This document shows, piece by piece, positions 43,511-54,082 of a DNA stretch of 64,000 nt. A program made the position numbers and the translations under genes. Each line of letters opens with the position of its first letter. Within the stretch, counting starts at the first letter, position 1. A model generated the notes under the pieces. The model was not told the DNA's origin. It worked only from the letters and a program-made list of their open reading frames with translations, and did not search any database. The DNA lies in NCBI GenBank assembly GCA_963575745.1, contig CAUYUJ010020726.1, positions 802,969 through 866,968 on the forward strand. The letters are read 5' to 3'. The DNA comes from Prorocentrum cordatum. Taxonomy: Eukaryota; Sar; Dinophyceae; Prorocentrales; Prorocentraceae.

Positions 43511-44640
43511 GCGAGCCACTCGCGCGTCTGCCGTGCGCGCATTTCGAATTCTCTCCCAAACCTTCATCACCGACGCGAAGACGCCGTCATCGTCTTAGGC
43601 GTGATTAGCATCGGCGCGTCACTGGCTACCCCGTCGTCGGTGCCAGCATCATCACCAGCATCGCTACGATCATCATCGTGTCTACCGTAGTCGACGTTGC
43701 CATGATACCGGTGATACCGCGCCCGCCCAAGTCGCCGACTCGCACAAAAGTGCCCGCTGGGATGTGCCGAGCCGTCAGCGCCACTGCGTTCGCGTCGGTC
43801 GAGCCAAACTAGCTGGCCGCTGCGCGCGCGAGCATGCGCGGGCTAGCGCGGCCGCAGAGATGCACCAGCCAACACCCAGCACTCATCGCAATCTTTCCCG
43901 CATGAGTTTTGCAAACCAAGTTACGGGCGGGTGGGTGGGATGATTGCGCGAGCAGTGGAGTTGGCAACTTCAAGTACGGCACGTGAATTGCACCACGTAG
44001 ATTGCACCGCATCGGCTGCCCCACCTAGATCGCACAACATATACTGCTAGCAACACGCTCTTTGGGGGCCCAGTCTCGCTAACATCTTTGAATGGGGCTC
44101 GCGTTTACCAGAGTAACTGTAGGGACTTTGTAGGATCATGTTGCGCGGCGGCAAGGCCACAGGCCCACTGTTCCAGCCACCCGCCCCAAAGCAGCGGAAA
44201 CTTTGGACTTGGTTCAGCACCAACGCGCGCAGCACCAAGGCGACAGCCAAATTTTGAAAACCAAGGGCTGGTGGAAAAGTACGGCGACCGCTCGCTGCGC
44301 TCAGGCGAGGGCCTCGCTTCGAACATCCGCGGCCCTCCATCCGCGTAGTTGGTGGACTTGATTCAGACGAGCGAGCACGTCGCTCAGGCGGGAGCCGCAT
44401 TTTGAAAACCGATCGCCTTCCAGCCACGTAATTGTGAAAGTATTCGAAGTGTTGTCGCCCTATGAGCCTCAGGGGGGCCTCGTCGCCATGGCCAGATCCG
44501 CTTCGACTTTTCTGTCGGGGCGCCTTTTTCGGGTCGGGTTAGCGAGGAGCGGAGGGGAGGGTGTCGACCGATGGGCGCCGCGAGAACAGGATGGCAATGC
44601 TGATTTGTTTTTGTTTTAGCGTGCAGTGGCTCGTTTCTGT
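43511..44640. other. No gene recognised
   Basis: GC-rich unique sequence. A short TTGCACCACGTAGA array lies at 43985-44045. The near-identical AATTTTGAAAACC and CATTTTGAAAACCG at 44248 and 44399 hint at an old duplication. No domain is seen. Confidence 0.45.
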
Positions 44641-44649
44641 CGGCAGCGA

Positions 44650-44830
44650 GACCGCAAGGGAAGTGAGAGGGGGTGGGCCTTCTCAGAAGGCTCGGAAGTC
44701 CCCCGGCCTTCTGAGAAGGTGTCCAAGCTTTCCCTGGAGACACAGACAACTTTCCAGAAGGCCAGAGGCATTTATGGGAAGCCCCGCCGCCTTCTGAGAA
44801 GGCATCCTCCTTCTCACTTCGCCCGCTCGC
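44650..44830. mobile_element. Foldback element, family M5, copy 2
   Basis: GGGAAGTGAGAGGGGGTGGG at left pairs with CATCCTCCTTCTCACTTCGC at right. The interior holds CCTTCTCAGAAGG-type palindromes (four variants). A further fragment (CCTTCTCAGACG, GCTTCTGAGAAGCC) lies at 45230-45300. Confidence 0.7.
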
Positions 44831-45040
44831 TCGCCGCCGATTCTGGGCCCAAGGCCCCGCAAGCCGCACGATCCGCAGCGAGGAGCCGATCCTGCAACAA
44901 GCTGTTCGTCGCGGGCCGTCTTTTGACTTCTCCCGGCCAGAGCAGGGCCCCATCGGCGGCCGAACCGGAGACTCCACGGGGCGGGAGCGGTTGAGCCAGC
45001 CTCGCGGCGGACGAGAGGGGGGATGCCAATGGGAGGGTTA

Positions 45041-45175
45041 ACGAATCAGCCGCATGCAGCCGGTTTTCCTGGCGCATGCCAGCGCCGAAGACGGACGACA
45101 CGCGTCGAGGAAAGGGCGTGGCGACGGAGCCGGAACCAGCTGCACGCAGAAGAGTTCGTCCCCCCCCCCCGCCCC
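45041..45175 (-). mobile_element. Family B repeat, decayed inverted copy
   Basis: AATCAGCCGCATGCAGCCGG, GACACGCGTCGAGGAAAGGG and CAGAAGAGTTCGTCCCCCCC resemble the minus-orientation family B copy at 48966-49215, with heavy divergence. Confidence 0.4.
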
Positions 45176-45349
45176 TTTGCCCAGACATGCTCTTTTCGGC
45201 GGCGCGCCCAAACGGGGAAAGCAGATGGGGCCAGCCTTCTCAGACGACGTAGGGGCTTCTGAGAAGCCGTCGGTGGCCTAGAGGCCTTCTGAGCCTTTTG
45301 AGATTGGGCGTCGCGCAATGGGTGAGCTATAAACCGGGGGGCAGCAAGG

Positions 45350-45432
45350 ACTGCAGAACAAGTACTTTTTAGGGCCCCTTCCCTAAAGGAGCCCTTTCGG
45401 GCCTCAAAGGGGGCCCTCAAGCCTTAGGGCCC
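45350..45432. repeat. Imperfect palindrome rich in AGGGCCC
   Basis: TTAGGGCCCCTTCCCTAAAG and CTTTCGGGCCTCAAAGGGGG, CCCTCAAGCCTTAGGGCCC fold on each other. Hairpin-forming; no function assigned. Confidence 0.5.
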
Positions 45433-46107
45433 GGGAAGTACATCTGTCTCCCCCCTCTCTTTCTCGCCCCCCCAGGGGCTCCCGGCCCCGGGACCTCCCA
45501 GCGAGATGTCGGCGAGAGGCGCTCATTGGGTGTCGCTGAAAGCTCCTGCGTGTCCTCAGCAGCGTTGTCCCACTCGCTCACAACACGCATGCTGGCAGCC
45601 TTTTTCGCAGCTTGTTCAAGACTCCCTTGCGGGCTTCTGCGAAGCTCCCCTTCCAGAGCTGGCACGCTCTCCCCGGGAGCTCCCTTTCTAGATTTCTAGA
45701 GACTGCACGTTCCTCAGGCGTCTCGACCGCCCTCGCGGGCGCCCCCCGCGGATGGGGGGGGCGGGGGCGGTAGGCCGAGGGACTCAGCTGTAACCTCTGT
45801 AATACTCTGGGTTTGACAGAGACCCATTCTGAAACAATGGAAATCAAATGATGGCACACACTCTCTGGCCATCTGCCGTGTCGAAAGATTGAACTCGCAA
45901 TTCAAATAATTGGTCTGCCCGCGCACGAGACTTCAAAACCCGGCACCGGGGCTCTGTCTGGGCCGCGGCGCTGCAGCTGCAGAGCGCCGCCGAGGGCCCG
46001 GCGGAGGGGGGGGGGGCTCCGGCTGGCCCTGCGAGCGGCGCTCTGCCCGGGGGCCTGTGCTCACAAGCGGCGCACGGATGCGCATCCGCGCCCTCGCGGT
46101 CTGCCGG

Positions 46108-46430
46108 GGCTCGTTCCTCCTCCTCCTCCTCCTCCTCCTCCTCCTCCTCCTCCTCCTCCTCCTCCTCCTCCCTCCTCCTCCTCCCTCCCCTCCTCCTCCT
46201 CTCTCCTCCTCCTCCTCCTCCTCCTCCTCCTCCTCCTCCTCCTCCTCCTCCTCGTCCTCCTCCTCCTCCTCCTCCTCCTCCTCCTCCTCCTCCGCCTCCT
46301 CCTCCTCCTCCTTCTCTTCCCCCTCCTCTTCCTCCTTCACTCCTCCTCCTTCTCCTCATCCGCCTTCTCCTTCCCCTCCTCTTCCTCCCCCTCCTCCTCC
46401 TCCTCCGCCTCCTCCTCCTCTCCCCTCATT
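46108..46430. repeat. CTC/TCC polypyrimidine tract
   Basis: About 320 bases of almost pure CTC triplets with rare TCT and CGC changes, one of the longest in the window. Confidence 0.9.
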
Positions 46431-46677
46431 GGAATTCTAATAGGGTGGCCCTCTTCTCCTCCTGCCCAGCGTTCTCGCAGCTGTCGCGATCCCGCGGATA
46501 CACGGTCGCACGGATAAGTTTCGCGCAGGGCATCCGCGACGAAAACGCCTCGTATACGCGGGGTCACGGCCAAGGGACCCGGGCCGCGAGGCCGCGGATA
46601 CAGATATGTGTTTTGCCCATGACCTGCGCTGCCAGCCACCCGCTCTTGGGACAGGAATAGATCGTTCCAGAGCCTCC

Positions 46678-46890
46678 TGTAGGGGAACCGTAAGACTCGA
46701 GTGCGCCAGAACTCGGAGTTGCCGACGCTTTCGGTTGAGCGCGTCCTGGATTCTGTCGGTCCAGTTTCCGTGGGACGTTGGCAGCGGGAGTCCGCGCCAA
46801 ATTTCGGACTGTGTCTCATCATTGCATGATGGCCCCTCCGGGCCAGCTAGAGTCCCCGGACCTCGAGTCTCACGTCTCCTCGATCCTGCA
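46678..46890 (+). mobile_element. Introner-like repeat, family C, copy 1
   Basis: Matches the intron at 57339-57557 along its length: CCGTAAGACTCGAGTGCGCC, CCAGTTTCCGTGGGACGTTG, GCAGCGGGAGTCCGCGCCAA, GATGGCCCCTCCGGGCCAGC, and the end GAGTCTCACGTCTCCTCGAT. A GT at 46679 and a GCAG at 46887-46890 could serve as splice sites. The following CGCCCGGCACACCTTCCAG stays open and could be exon, which I cannot confirm. Confidence 0.65.
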
Positions 46891-46959
46891 GCGCCCGGCA
46901 CACCTTCCAGAACCGCCGGATCTCGGAGATCATCCCGACTCAGTCCGTGTCCAACCTTA

Positions 46960-47199
46960 GTGGGCCCTGGAAACGATAGGGCCGTTTTTTACCTGTTCCG
47001 TGTTGCCGTTTTTGTTGCCGGTTCCAGCGCCGTTTTTTCACCGGTTCCGTCGCCGTTTTTTGACCGGTTCCGGCTCCGGTTCCAATCCTGGAGCCGTTTT
47101 TTTGCCCTTTCCGGTCGCCGTTTTTGTTGCCGTTTCCATTTTCAAGGGACATTTAGCTGGAAACGGTGGAAAAACGGCCCTGCCGTTTCCGGGGCCCAC
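46960..47199. mobile_element. Foldback element with a GCCGTTTTTT minisatellite inside
   Basis: The left end GTGGGCCCTGGAAACGATAG and following GGGCCGTTTTT are the reverse complement (few changes) of the right end AAAAACGGCCCTGCCGTTTC-CGGGGCCCAC. Between them is a degenerate GCCGTTTTTT-CCGGTTCC array. Confidence 0.75.
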
Positions 47200-47361
47200 A
47201 AAGTGTCCGACGTAGTTCCTGCCCTTGCTTCGTCTTGCAGAGCCTCGGGCCCGGGCGCTCTCTGCTCGGTCACTGGGCCCGCTCCAGGTCGGAGGGCGCC
47301 GGTTGCACGCCCGCGCCGGTCCTGGTCGTGCGAGCCTTGGGCCGGCCGTGGGTGAGCAGTA

Positions 47362-47513
47362 CAGTCAACATCGTGGTCAGCTTTGCCCCTTCGGTCATCT
47401 TCGGTCCATCCTCAACCACTTTCGATGGCCCGCCCCGCTCGAACAAAAGCTTCGGCAGGGGCGTCCAAGGCCCTTGCATCCTTATCGCGCACCCTTGCTA
47501 TCAGTTTTGACTG
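47362..47513. mobile_element. MITE-like element, family M6 (CAGTC...GACTG), copy 1
   Basis: Starts CAGTCAACATCG, ends CAGTTTTGACTG. Internal GCCCCTTCGGTC and CTTGCATCCTTATCGCGCAC relate it to 52970-53112 and 59859-60031. Confidence 0.6.
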
Positions 47514-47626
47514 GATGCCCTCCTGCCCACAGCAGGAGGGCGTATGCACGGATCCACGGGCTGGGGTGGGCCTGGCCGGGGTCGGTGTAGGTGCACGGTT
47601 GGCGCCCTCCTACTATAGTCACCAGC

Positions 47627-47775
47627 CTCGAACTTATCCCTATCCCTAAGACTGACACACCAAAAGGCGATGACAATCTTAGGGATGCACCCTCAGAAAC
47701 TGAGGGAATCCCTAAGATCGCCATCGTGATGAGGCGATGCCCAAGATAGGGATAGGGATATGTCCCAGGCTGGTA
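47627..47775. mobile_element. Foldback element with TATCCCTATCCC ends
   Basis: CACCAGCCTCGAACTTATCC and CTATCCCTAAG at left are inverted at right as TAGGGATAGGGATATGTCCC and AGGCTGGTA. An inner pair, AGGCGATGACAATCTTAGGG and CCTAAGATCGCCATCG, also folds. Confidence 0.75.
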
Positions 47776-47879
47776 ATAGAGGGGGTCCCATTCCCTGTCG
47801 TACCGATGCAGGTGCCCTCGGACGTAAGACGACCGCCAGGCTCCCAAGAGGGGCCCCAGAGGGTCACACGGCTCGAAAG

Positions 47880-48242
47880 AGGGGCGCCCGCCTCAAGCGG
47901 GACCCAGGAGCCCCCCCCCCAAAGATGGCCCCCGTGGCCGCCAGCAGGCCTCCCAGAAGCCCCCAACAGTCAGGAGGGGAACAAAAAACACACAGACACA
48001 ATTAATCGTCGGTGCCCAGGAAAATCTGGGAAAATATGGGAAGTGGGGGGGAAGACAAAAACCCAGAAAATATGCGAAACTATGGGGAATCCGGTTTTTT
48101 GTGTGTATTTATTTGTTAATCCAGGGCCCCCTCGAGGGGGGCCTCAAGGGGGACCCAGGAGCTCTCCCCCCCAAAGATGGCCCCCGTGGCCGCCGGCAGG
48201 CCTCCCAGAAGCCCCCAGCATGCCTCCAGACGCGACCAAAAA
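47880..48242 (+). repeat. Duplicated segment flanking a family A copy
   Basis: GGGACCCAGGAGC, AAAGATGGCCCCCGTGGCCG and GCAGGCCTCCCAGAAGCCCC occur at 47898-47965 and again at 48149-48220. The family A repeat at 47970-48130 separates them. A shorter relative (CAGGCCTCCAGAAGCGACCA) follows the next family A copy at 48762. This could be tandem exon-intron duplication, but no domain is recognisable in the putative exons. Confidence 0.55.
47970..48130 (+). mobile_element. Introner-like repeat, family A, copy 5
   Basis: From TCAGGAGGGGAACAAAAAAC to TTTGTTAATCCAGGGCCCCC, complete. The end keeps CCAG|GG. Confidence 0.75.
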
Positions 48243-48745
48243 TCAGGAGGGACAAAAAATCAGACACAAGTAGTCGTCGATTCACACGGAAAATATAGGA
48301 AGATATGGGAAGTGTGGGTGGAGACAGAAACCCAGAAAATATGCCAAAATATTGGGAATAATGTTATTTAATCGCTTCGCTCATTCCACCGGCCCTGGAG
48401 CACTCTTGGGGCCGTCTTGGGGGCTTCTTGGGAGCGTCTTGGGGCTCCTTGGCGGCGTATTGGGCTCCCCTGGGGCCTCTTGGGGGGCTCTTGGGGGCCT
48501 CTTGGGGCGGGAGGGGGGGTAGTCGTTGGCAGCCCCCCCCCTCGGAGGCCACGATCCTCGTGAGGGGTGGCGAAAAATAGCCTCCCCCCTGGGGATCGCC
48601 CGGGGGTCAGCCGGGGATCGGCCGGGATACTTTTCGTCCGGGGCCCCCCAGGGGCCGCCCCGCGCGCGCGAACTAGAAATATTGTTAAGTAGTTACCGGA
48701 GATCTTAACGCCTCTGGCCCGTTGGGCCGGCGAATTAGTGTGTCC
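48243..48745 (+). mobile_element. Introner-like repeat, family A, copy 6, interrupted
   Basis: The left part (TCAGGAGGGACAAAAAATCA to GGGAATAATGTTATTT, 48370) and the end (GTGTGTCCCAGGGCCCCTTC, 48738-48757) are separated by about 365 foreign bases (48371-48737). The insert contains a GGCCTCTTGGG-type repeat and GC-rich sequence. Confidence 0.65.
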
Positions 48746-48884
48746 CAGGGCCCCTTCAAACAGGCCTCCAGAAGCGACCACAAAGCCCCCCGCCCACGAG
48801 CGAGCCCATTCTGCCGGCGAGCGGGCCTGATGCCCGCCCCGGCATCCTGCTGCTGCGCCCGGTGGGCCGACCCTGTGGCTGCCG

Positions 48885-49300
48885 AGCGGCCTCAGAGGGG
48901 AACGCCCGCGGGGTGGAGCCCTGGCGGGTCGGCCGGGCTCGGCAGGCGCCGCAGTCGCGTCGGGCGAAAGGGGGGGATAGCAAAGTGGGGGGGGGGGGGG
49001 AGAATCAGCTCGGGTAACAAAGGGGGGGGATAGCAAATGGGGGGGATAGCAAAGGGGAGGATAGCAAAGGGGGATAGCAAAGCTCACGTAGCTGATTTTC
49101 CCGGCGCCTCCCGGCGCCGGGGGGCGCCCATGTCTCGAGGAATGGGCCCGGCGGCGAGGGCGAAACCGGCTGCAGGCAGCAGATTTCGTAACCCTCCCTT
49201 TCCCTATCCCCTCCCTTTCGTTCGGCCCGACGCGGCCTCAGAGGGGAACCCGCTGGGTGGAGCCCTGGCGGGTCGGCCGGGCTCGGCAAGCGCCGCAGGA
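48885..49300 (-). mobile_element. Family B repeat (inverted copy) flanked by a 65 base direct repeat
   Basis: The family B body occupies about 48966-49215 in minus orientation (AGCTCACGTAGCTGATTTTC, GGCGAGGGCGAAACCGGCTG, GCAGCAGATTTCGTAACC). On both sides lies GGCCTCAGAGGGGAAC...GGGTGGAGCCCTGGCGGGTC and GGCCGGGCTCGGCA (48889-48955 and 49229-49293), about 65 bases with few changes. The duplication may be a long target duplication or a duplicated exon; the body has extra GGGGGGGATAGCAAA units. Confidence 0.6.
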
Positions 49301-49392
49301 AGGCGGGGTCGAGGCCTGCAGGCGTGAGCGCCGAAGGACGCCGTGGTTTTGCCACGGGGTCGGGTCTGTCAGGGGGGGCGCCGCCGTCCCGA

Positions 49393-49532
49393 GGTGAAGA
49401 AGAAGATCCGGGAGATCGAGGACCTGGAGGCCAAGCAGGAGGCCGGCACGACGCTGAGCGCGAACCAGGTGGAGAAGGTGGCCAAGAAGGCCGGGCTGCA
49501 GACCGAGCTCGAAGACCTCGAGAACACGCCGG
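49393..49532 (+). CDS. Exon with PYM/eIF2A-like helical motif (partial gene)
   Basis: The plus strand encodes VKKKIREIEDLEAKQEAGTT, LSANQVEKVAKKAGLQTELE and DLENTP. It is then followed by GTGGGGG, a possible donor. The pattern K-K-(I/L)-R-E-I-E-x-L-E-x-(K/R)-x...L...Q...K...(K)...L...E-L..L-E is the C-terminal helical motif seen in PYM and eIF2A-type proteins, where it serves ribosome or Mago-Y14 association. It is also scattered in many dinoflagellate proteins. The acceptor is uncertain (an AG before GTGAAGAAG at 49391-49392 is possible). Neighbouring exons were not found, so the function of the whole protein is unknown. Confidence 0.55.
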
Positions 49533-49647
49533 TGGGGGCCTGGGGGGCCCGCGCGCGGGGTGGCAGAGGTCGCGCGGTCGATGCTCAATGCCGGCCGCGC
49601 GAAGCCAGCTGGCAGAGACGGGGACTCGGGGGCGGGAAAGAGGGGGG

Positions 49648-49820
49648 TGGTGACTAGGGGGGGTGGATATCATGGCGGGGGCCATGATAGTTCCCCAGAT
49701 TTTATGGCGCCTCTTCTTATTTCATTGCGTCCCTGGCCCCCCTGCTGGGCCGCGCACATGCCACCGGTCATGATTTGCACCCCCCCCTCTTGGACACCCC
49801 CCTCTTGGCCGCTCCCGAGG
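49648..49820. mobile_element. Dispersed repeat, family M8, copy 2
   Basis: GGGGGTGGTGACTAGGGGGG, ATATCATGGCGGGGGCCATG, TTTATGGCGCCTCTTCTTAT, GTCCCTGGCCCCCCTGCTGG, GTCATGATTTGCACCCCCC. It matches 61618-61800 over about 160 bases. Confidence 0.7.
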
Positions 49821-51280
49821 GACGGCGCGCAGGCAGCGGTCGGGGTGGTCCCAGTGTGCCCCAGGGTGGCCCATCGGGCCGCGAGTTCGGGAGATGGTGG
49901 GGTGAGGGAGAGGAGGGGAAGGAGGGAGAAGGCAAGGAGCCAGTTTCATACGGCCAGGGGGGGGAGGGAGAGGAGCGGGAGGAGGAGAGCGAGGCAGTCG
50001 TGCGCGAGGCGCGCGATGCTTTCGACTAGAAGCAAGGCTTGTTGGAGACGAAGCGCACGAGTGTAGCTCGCGTGTATACGCACGCACGTTACAAGTCAGG
50101 GGATGTCCGCTCACGCAGCCCATTTCAAGTCGTAGGTTTGCGGGTTGGCTTGTTGTCGGGCATTTGTTGTTACGGAATCCAGCGCACGCGGCGGGTTTTC
50201 GTCTTGGCTTGAAAATTTCGACCCAGAGCAACATGATCTCTCAGACCCTCGTCTGCGGCGGCTCACGACTCGTTTTTGCGGCGGTCTAACTTATCACATG
50301 CTACTCTCCCTGTTACTCTTTTCATCACAGTGTCTTTCATTATTCTGGCTCTCTCTCTCTCTCTCTTTCTGTCTGTCTCTCTCCCCTCCGCCGGAGTGAC
50401 CCTTGGCGTGGCCCAAAGGGGATCGGGCATCTGTGATGTGGGAGTGCGCTCGGCCTCGCTCTGGCGCGCGCAGCGTGGGGTTTACCAATTGAGTCCACCT
50501 GGATTTGAGGCTCCCTTCGCAATCGACCGCAACGTATATGCAGAGAGTCCAACAGCTCGCGTTGGTTTCCCGAAGGGGGGCCTGGTCGACAAGGCGGCAT
50601 GCTTTCCGCCACGGGACCTGACCCACATCGGCCGCCGAAAATAATTGCCATAATTTCCGTAAGGTGCGCCCCCACCAGGCCGTTGGATTGAATTCATTAT
50701 TATTGAATCTTACAGGCGCCTGCGGAAGCTCTGCGCAGGGCCCAAAAACATCCACTACGGCGGACCTGGTCAGACGTCATCGCGATGCGGCCGGGCAGCG
50801 CCAGACCTTTTCGCAGCCCAACAGCGTATGTTTTCTGTCGGGGTGTCTGACTCTGACGGGGCGCTCGAATCGACCTGGCGGAATTTCGCAGTTGCCTGCT
50901 GGCGCATCACACCGACCGTTGATGCGATGCGACAGCATCGGCTTGCGCGGTTGCATTGGGCCCCCACGGGCACCCCTTCAGCCGTGCATTGAATTTCATG
51001 TTTGCTTAGGTTCACTCTCAAGTATCGCCGACTTTCTCCCCCCCCGCCCCATGGCTTCTATCCCAGACTGGTTGTGTGAAGGCCTTCTGGTAACAAGATT
51101 TGTCTTCGCATCTTGTGGCGTAATCTCCATGCAAGCATACTTGTACACGAGTTTTGATGAGAGGTGTAGCCTTAGCAGGAATACGGTATGCCGCCGTCGT
51201 CCTGTATGGTCTATTGGTTGCGCTCGAAGGAGCCATGAAACCATGTGAAGAACACATGTGGGCCATATGCGAGCAAGCGT
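49821..51280. other. No gene recognised; CT microsatellite
   Basis: Unique sequence with a CTCTCTCT run at 50349-50370. No domain in any frame. Confidence 0.5.
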
Positions 51281-51495
51281 TTTCTCCCTCTCCCTCACTC
51301 GCTTTCTCTATCGCCCTCTCTCGTGCTCTCCCTCTCTCTATCTCACCCCCTCGCTCTCTGAACACAAGTGCTTCACATGTACATAAAGGAGTCACACACA
51401 TATATCTATATTTATATCTATATATATGTGTGTATGTGTGACTACATATAGATATGTACATATACATGTATCTAGGTGCATCGTACCGGTCACGT

Positions 51496-51527
<32 letters not shown>

Positions 51528-51545
51528 ACTCTCTTTCTCTCACTG
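51281..51545. repeat. CT-rich, TATA and (CT)n microsatellites
   Basis: CTCTCGCTCTCCC-type sequence 51285-51360, a TATATA block 51400-51470, and (CT)n at 51498-51545. Confidence 0.8.
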
Positions 51546-51738
51546 TGCCCAGGGGCCGCGCAGCACACGGCACCAGGGGAGGAGCCACACACGATAGAGT
51601 GGAAAGCCACGGTGGTCGACCACATGAAGCAGCCTGCCCGCCCCTGCTCCCTGCCGCGCGCGCGCTGCTCGCCTTTTCCGGGCGGCCCTCGCGCCGCGCG
51701 GCGGCGCACCCCTCCTGCGTGGCCCGCCCAGGGGCGCT

Positions 51739-51881
51739 TGGCATCGCTCGGACGTGTGCATTTGTTCCCCGGCGAGAACCATCGAGGACCATCCTGGACC
51801 ATCGAGCAAAACAAAAAAAACAAAAAAAAAACACGCACGAACCCGAGCAAGAGCACGGGAAGTGGACGTCCGAGCGATGGC
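51739..51881. mobile_element. MITE-like element, family M2, copy 2
   Basis: Ends TGGCATCGCTCGGACGTGTG and GGACGTCCGAGCGATGGC are inverted. The interior has CGGCGAGAACCATCGAGGAC and an A-rich stretch. Confidence 0.8.
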
Positions 51882-52969
51882 GAGGCCCAGGGGTGCCCAG
51901 ATCCCGGCGGCTTGCGACGAGGTCGGCGCTTGTTCCCCGGTGAGCTCTGTGCGGCCCTCCTGTGGCGACCGACGTCGAAACGACAGCCGGGCCAGGCGGG
52001 AAAAGTTGCTGAAACCCGGGACCTACGCCTGCCGCTGAGCGCGGGTTCGGCGCCGTTCATCTGTGCTCCTGCGTCGCCGCGTCTACCCCTACTTCGCGGT
52101 GGCATCGTGCTCGCCGCGACGTATCGTGTCCTGCCCTCTCCTGCGTGCGCACGCATGTGCGACCACACGCAGATTTCGATAGACGTTCCTCATCGTCCGC
52201 ACCTTTCTCTTGCGCCTCCATCGTGACTTCTGAGCATTCTCGTCTTCCCTCCTCCCCCTGCTGCCCCCTTCTCATTCTGCCCATCCTGTTCTAATTCCCT
52301 TCCTTCCCCGTCTCTCCTCCTCCTCCCTCCCCTCCTTTCCCCTCCCCATCCCCTCCATTCCCCCTCCCCCCCCTCATTCTCCCTCCTGTCCCTTCCCCTC
52401 CGCTCCCCCCTCACCCTTGCCTACTTCCCGTTGCTCCTCCCCTCCCCTCGTCGCCTTCCTTCCCGCGCCACCTCGTTCCCTCCCCCCCCCCCGCCGGTCT
52501 CTCACCCTCCCTCTCCCCCCCCCCCGCCCCCACCACACACCCACATTTGCCCTCCCTTTCCCCCCGCCTTCTCCTCCTGCACCTCGGGGGGGCTCTTCGG
52601 GATCCTTCGAAGACCGTGTGCGATCTCCGAATTCTGCAGGACCGTCAGTTGACCTCGTGGTCGTCGCCGCGGCCACCCCTGTCGTCGCCGCCGTCGTCCG
52701 GACAAACTCTGCTCCACATCGGTCCCCCTCCCGGGGCCCGCCCGTCCTGAGCGGTTCCTCGCGCTGCGTCCGGCCGTGGCGACTAGAGCCTTCCGCAACT
52801 CAGCAAAAATCAGCCGAGACGTCGGCGCCGACGCGGCCGCTACCTCGCCGCCGCCGTGGTGGCCGCCGCCGCCCGCGGGCGGCCGCAGCCCGTCTCGGCA
52901 CGCCTCCGCGGTCGCAGGGTGCCCCAGTCGCTTGGGGGGCGCGGAGCGGGGGAGCGATGCAGTCGGCCC
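51882..52969. other. Pyrimidine-rich stretch, no gene recognised
   Basis: CTCC/CCCT-rich from 52230 to 52600. Frames through it are Ser/Pro- or Arg/Gly-rich. Nothing with a domain is seen. Confidence 0.55.
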
Positions 52970-53112
52970 GCACAGTGAGGGTACCATTGCATCCTCGCCT
53001 CCTCGGCCATCCTTGGCCACTCTCGTTGGCCGCACCCCTCTCGAGAAGCTTCGAAAGGGGCGCCCGAGGCCCTTGCATCCTGCTCGCGCAGCCTTGCGAT
53101 ACGGGCCGACTG
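52970..53112. mobile_element. MITE-like element, family M6, copy 2
   Basis: The 11-base ends CAGTCGGCCCG and CGGGCCGACTG are perfect inverted repeats. Inside, GCCCGAGGCCCTTGCATCCT parallels the other M6 copies. Confidence 0.75.
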
Positions 53113-53260
53113 TACTGGGGGGGGGGCAGCGAGGGCGGCCAAAGAGAGGGCCTCTGGAGACCCTACAGGGGCCCGAAGTGGGCCCCGAGAGGAGGCCTCT
53201 GGGAGCCCCAGAAAGGGGCCTCAGGGGCCCGAAGGGGGCACCGCTCCCCCCCCCATTCCT

Positions 53261-53385
53261 TGGCATCGCTCGGACGTGTGCATTTTTTCTCGGCGAGAAC
53301 CATCGAGGACCATTCTGGACCATCGAGCCCAAAAAACACGCACAAAACCGACAAATGCACGGGAAATGGACGTCCGAGCGACGGC
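53261..53385. mobile_element. MITE-like element, family M2, copy 3
   Basis: Ends TGGCATCGCTCGGACGTGTG and GGACGTCCGAGCGACGGC. The interior has CTCGGCGAGAACCATCGAGG and AAAAAACACGCAC, closely related to 51739-51881. Confidence 0.8.
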
Positions 53386-53752
53386 AAGATTCCCGCTCAT
53401 CGCCCCCCCCCCTTCTTTCGCACATCTCCGCCCCCGCCGAGGGGCCACCGCCGGGGGCGCGCCCGATGGCGACGGACGACGAGCGCCGCGCCTTCGACGC
53501 CCTGGCGGCGGCCCCGGGAGCGCCCCGACCGACGAAGTGGTTGGTGGGATCGGCCGAATCGCTGAGATGGGGCGCCGGTCATGCCACGAGCGGCGCGCGC
53601 CCGCCTCGGGGGCGGCCGCCGCCGACTGGCGGCGAGCGCGCGCGCGCGGCGCCCCGGCGGCGGCCACGGCGGGGCGCGGCGACGGCTGCGCCCGGGTGGG
53701 GGCCAGGGAGCCGCTGCGGGAGGGAGAGAGTGGTGGAGGACGACGATCAAGT

Positions 53753-53972
53753 CAGAGCCCCGAATCATCAGGGGTAGCTCGGGTCAGGGGTAACTCGGGT
53801 TCGTTTTTCGGGAATCCAAACCCGAGTTACCCCGGACCCGAGTTACCCCGGATAACTCGGGCGTCCAGAGCCCCGAATCATCAGGGGTAACTCGGGTCAG
53901 GGGTAACTCGGGTTCGTTTTTCGGGAATCCAAACCCGAGTTACCCCAGACCCGAGTTACCCCGGACAACTCG
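53753..53972. repeat. Tandem pair of GGGTAACTCGGG hairpins
   Basis: A unit of about 105-115 bases occurs twice (53753-53857 and 53868-53972). Each unit folds: GGTAACTCGGGTTCGTTTTT with GGAATCCAAACCCGAGTTAC around TTTTTCGGGAATCC. AGAGCCCCGAATCATCAGGG starts both units. Confidence 0.8.
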
Positions 53973-54035
53973 GGTGCCCAATCAATGGAGAGGAGGCACG
54001 TTGCCAAATGATTTCCAGATGTCTGACACATGTGT

Positions 54036-54045
54036 TCAACATATA

Positions 54046-54078
<33 letters not shown>

Positions 54079-54082
54079 GTTT
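54036..54082. repeat. TATATA microsatellite
   Basis: AT dinucleotides with one TATACATATA interruption, followed by GTTTCAAGCAT twice. Confidence 0.85.
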
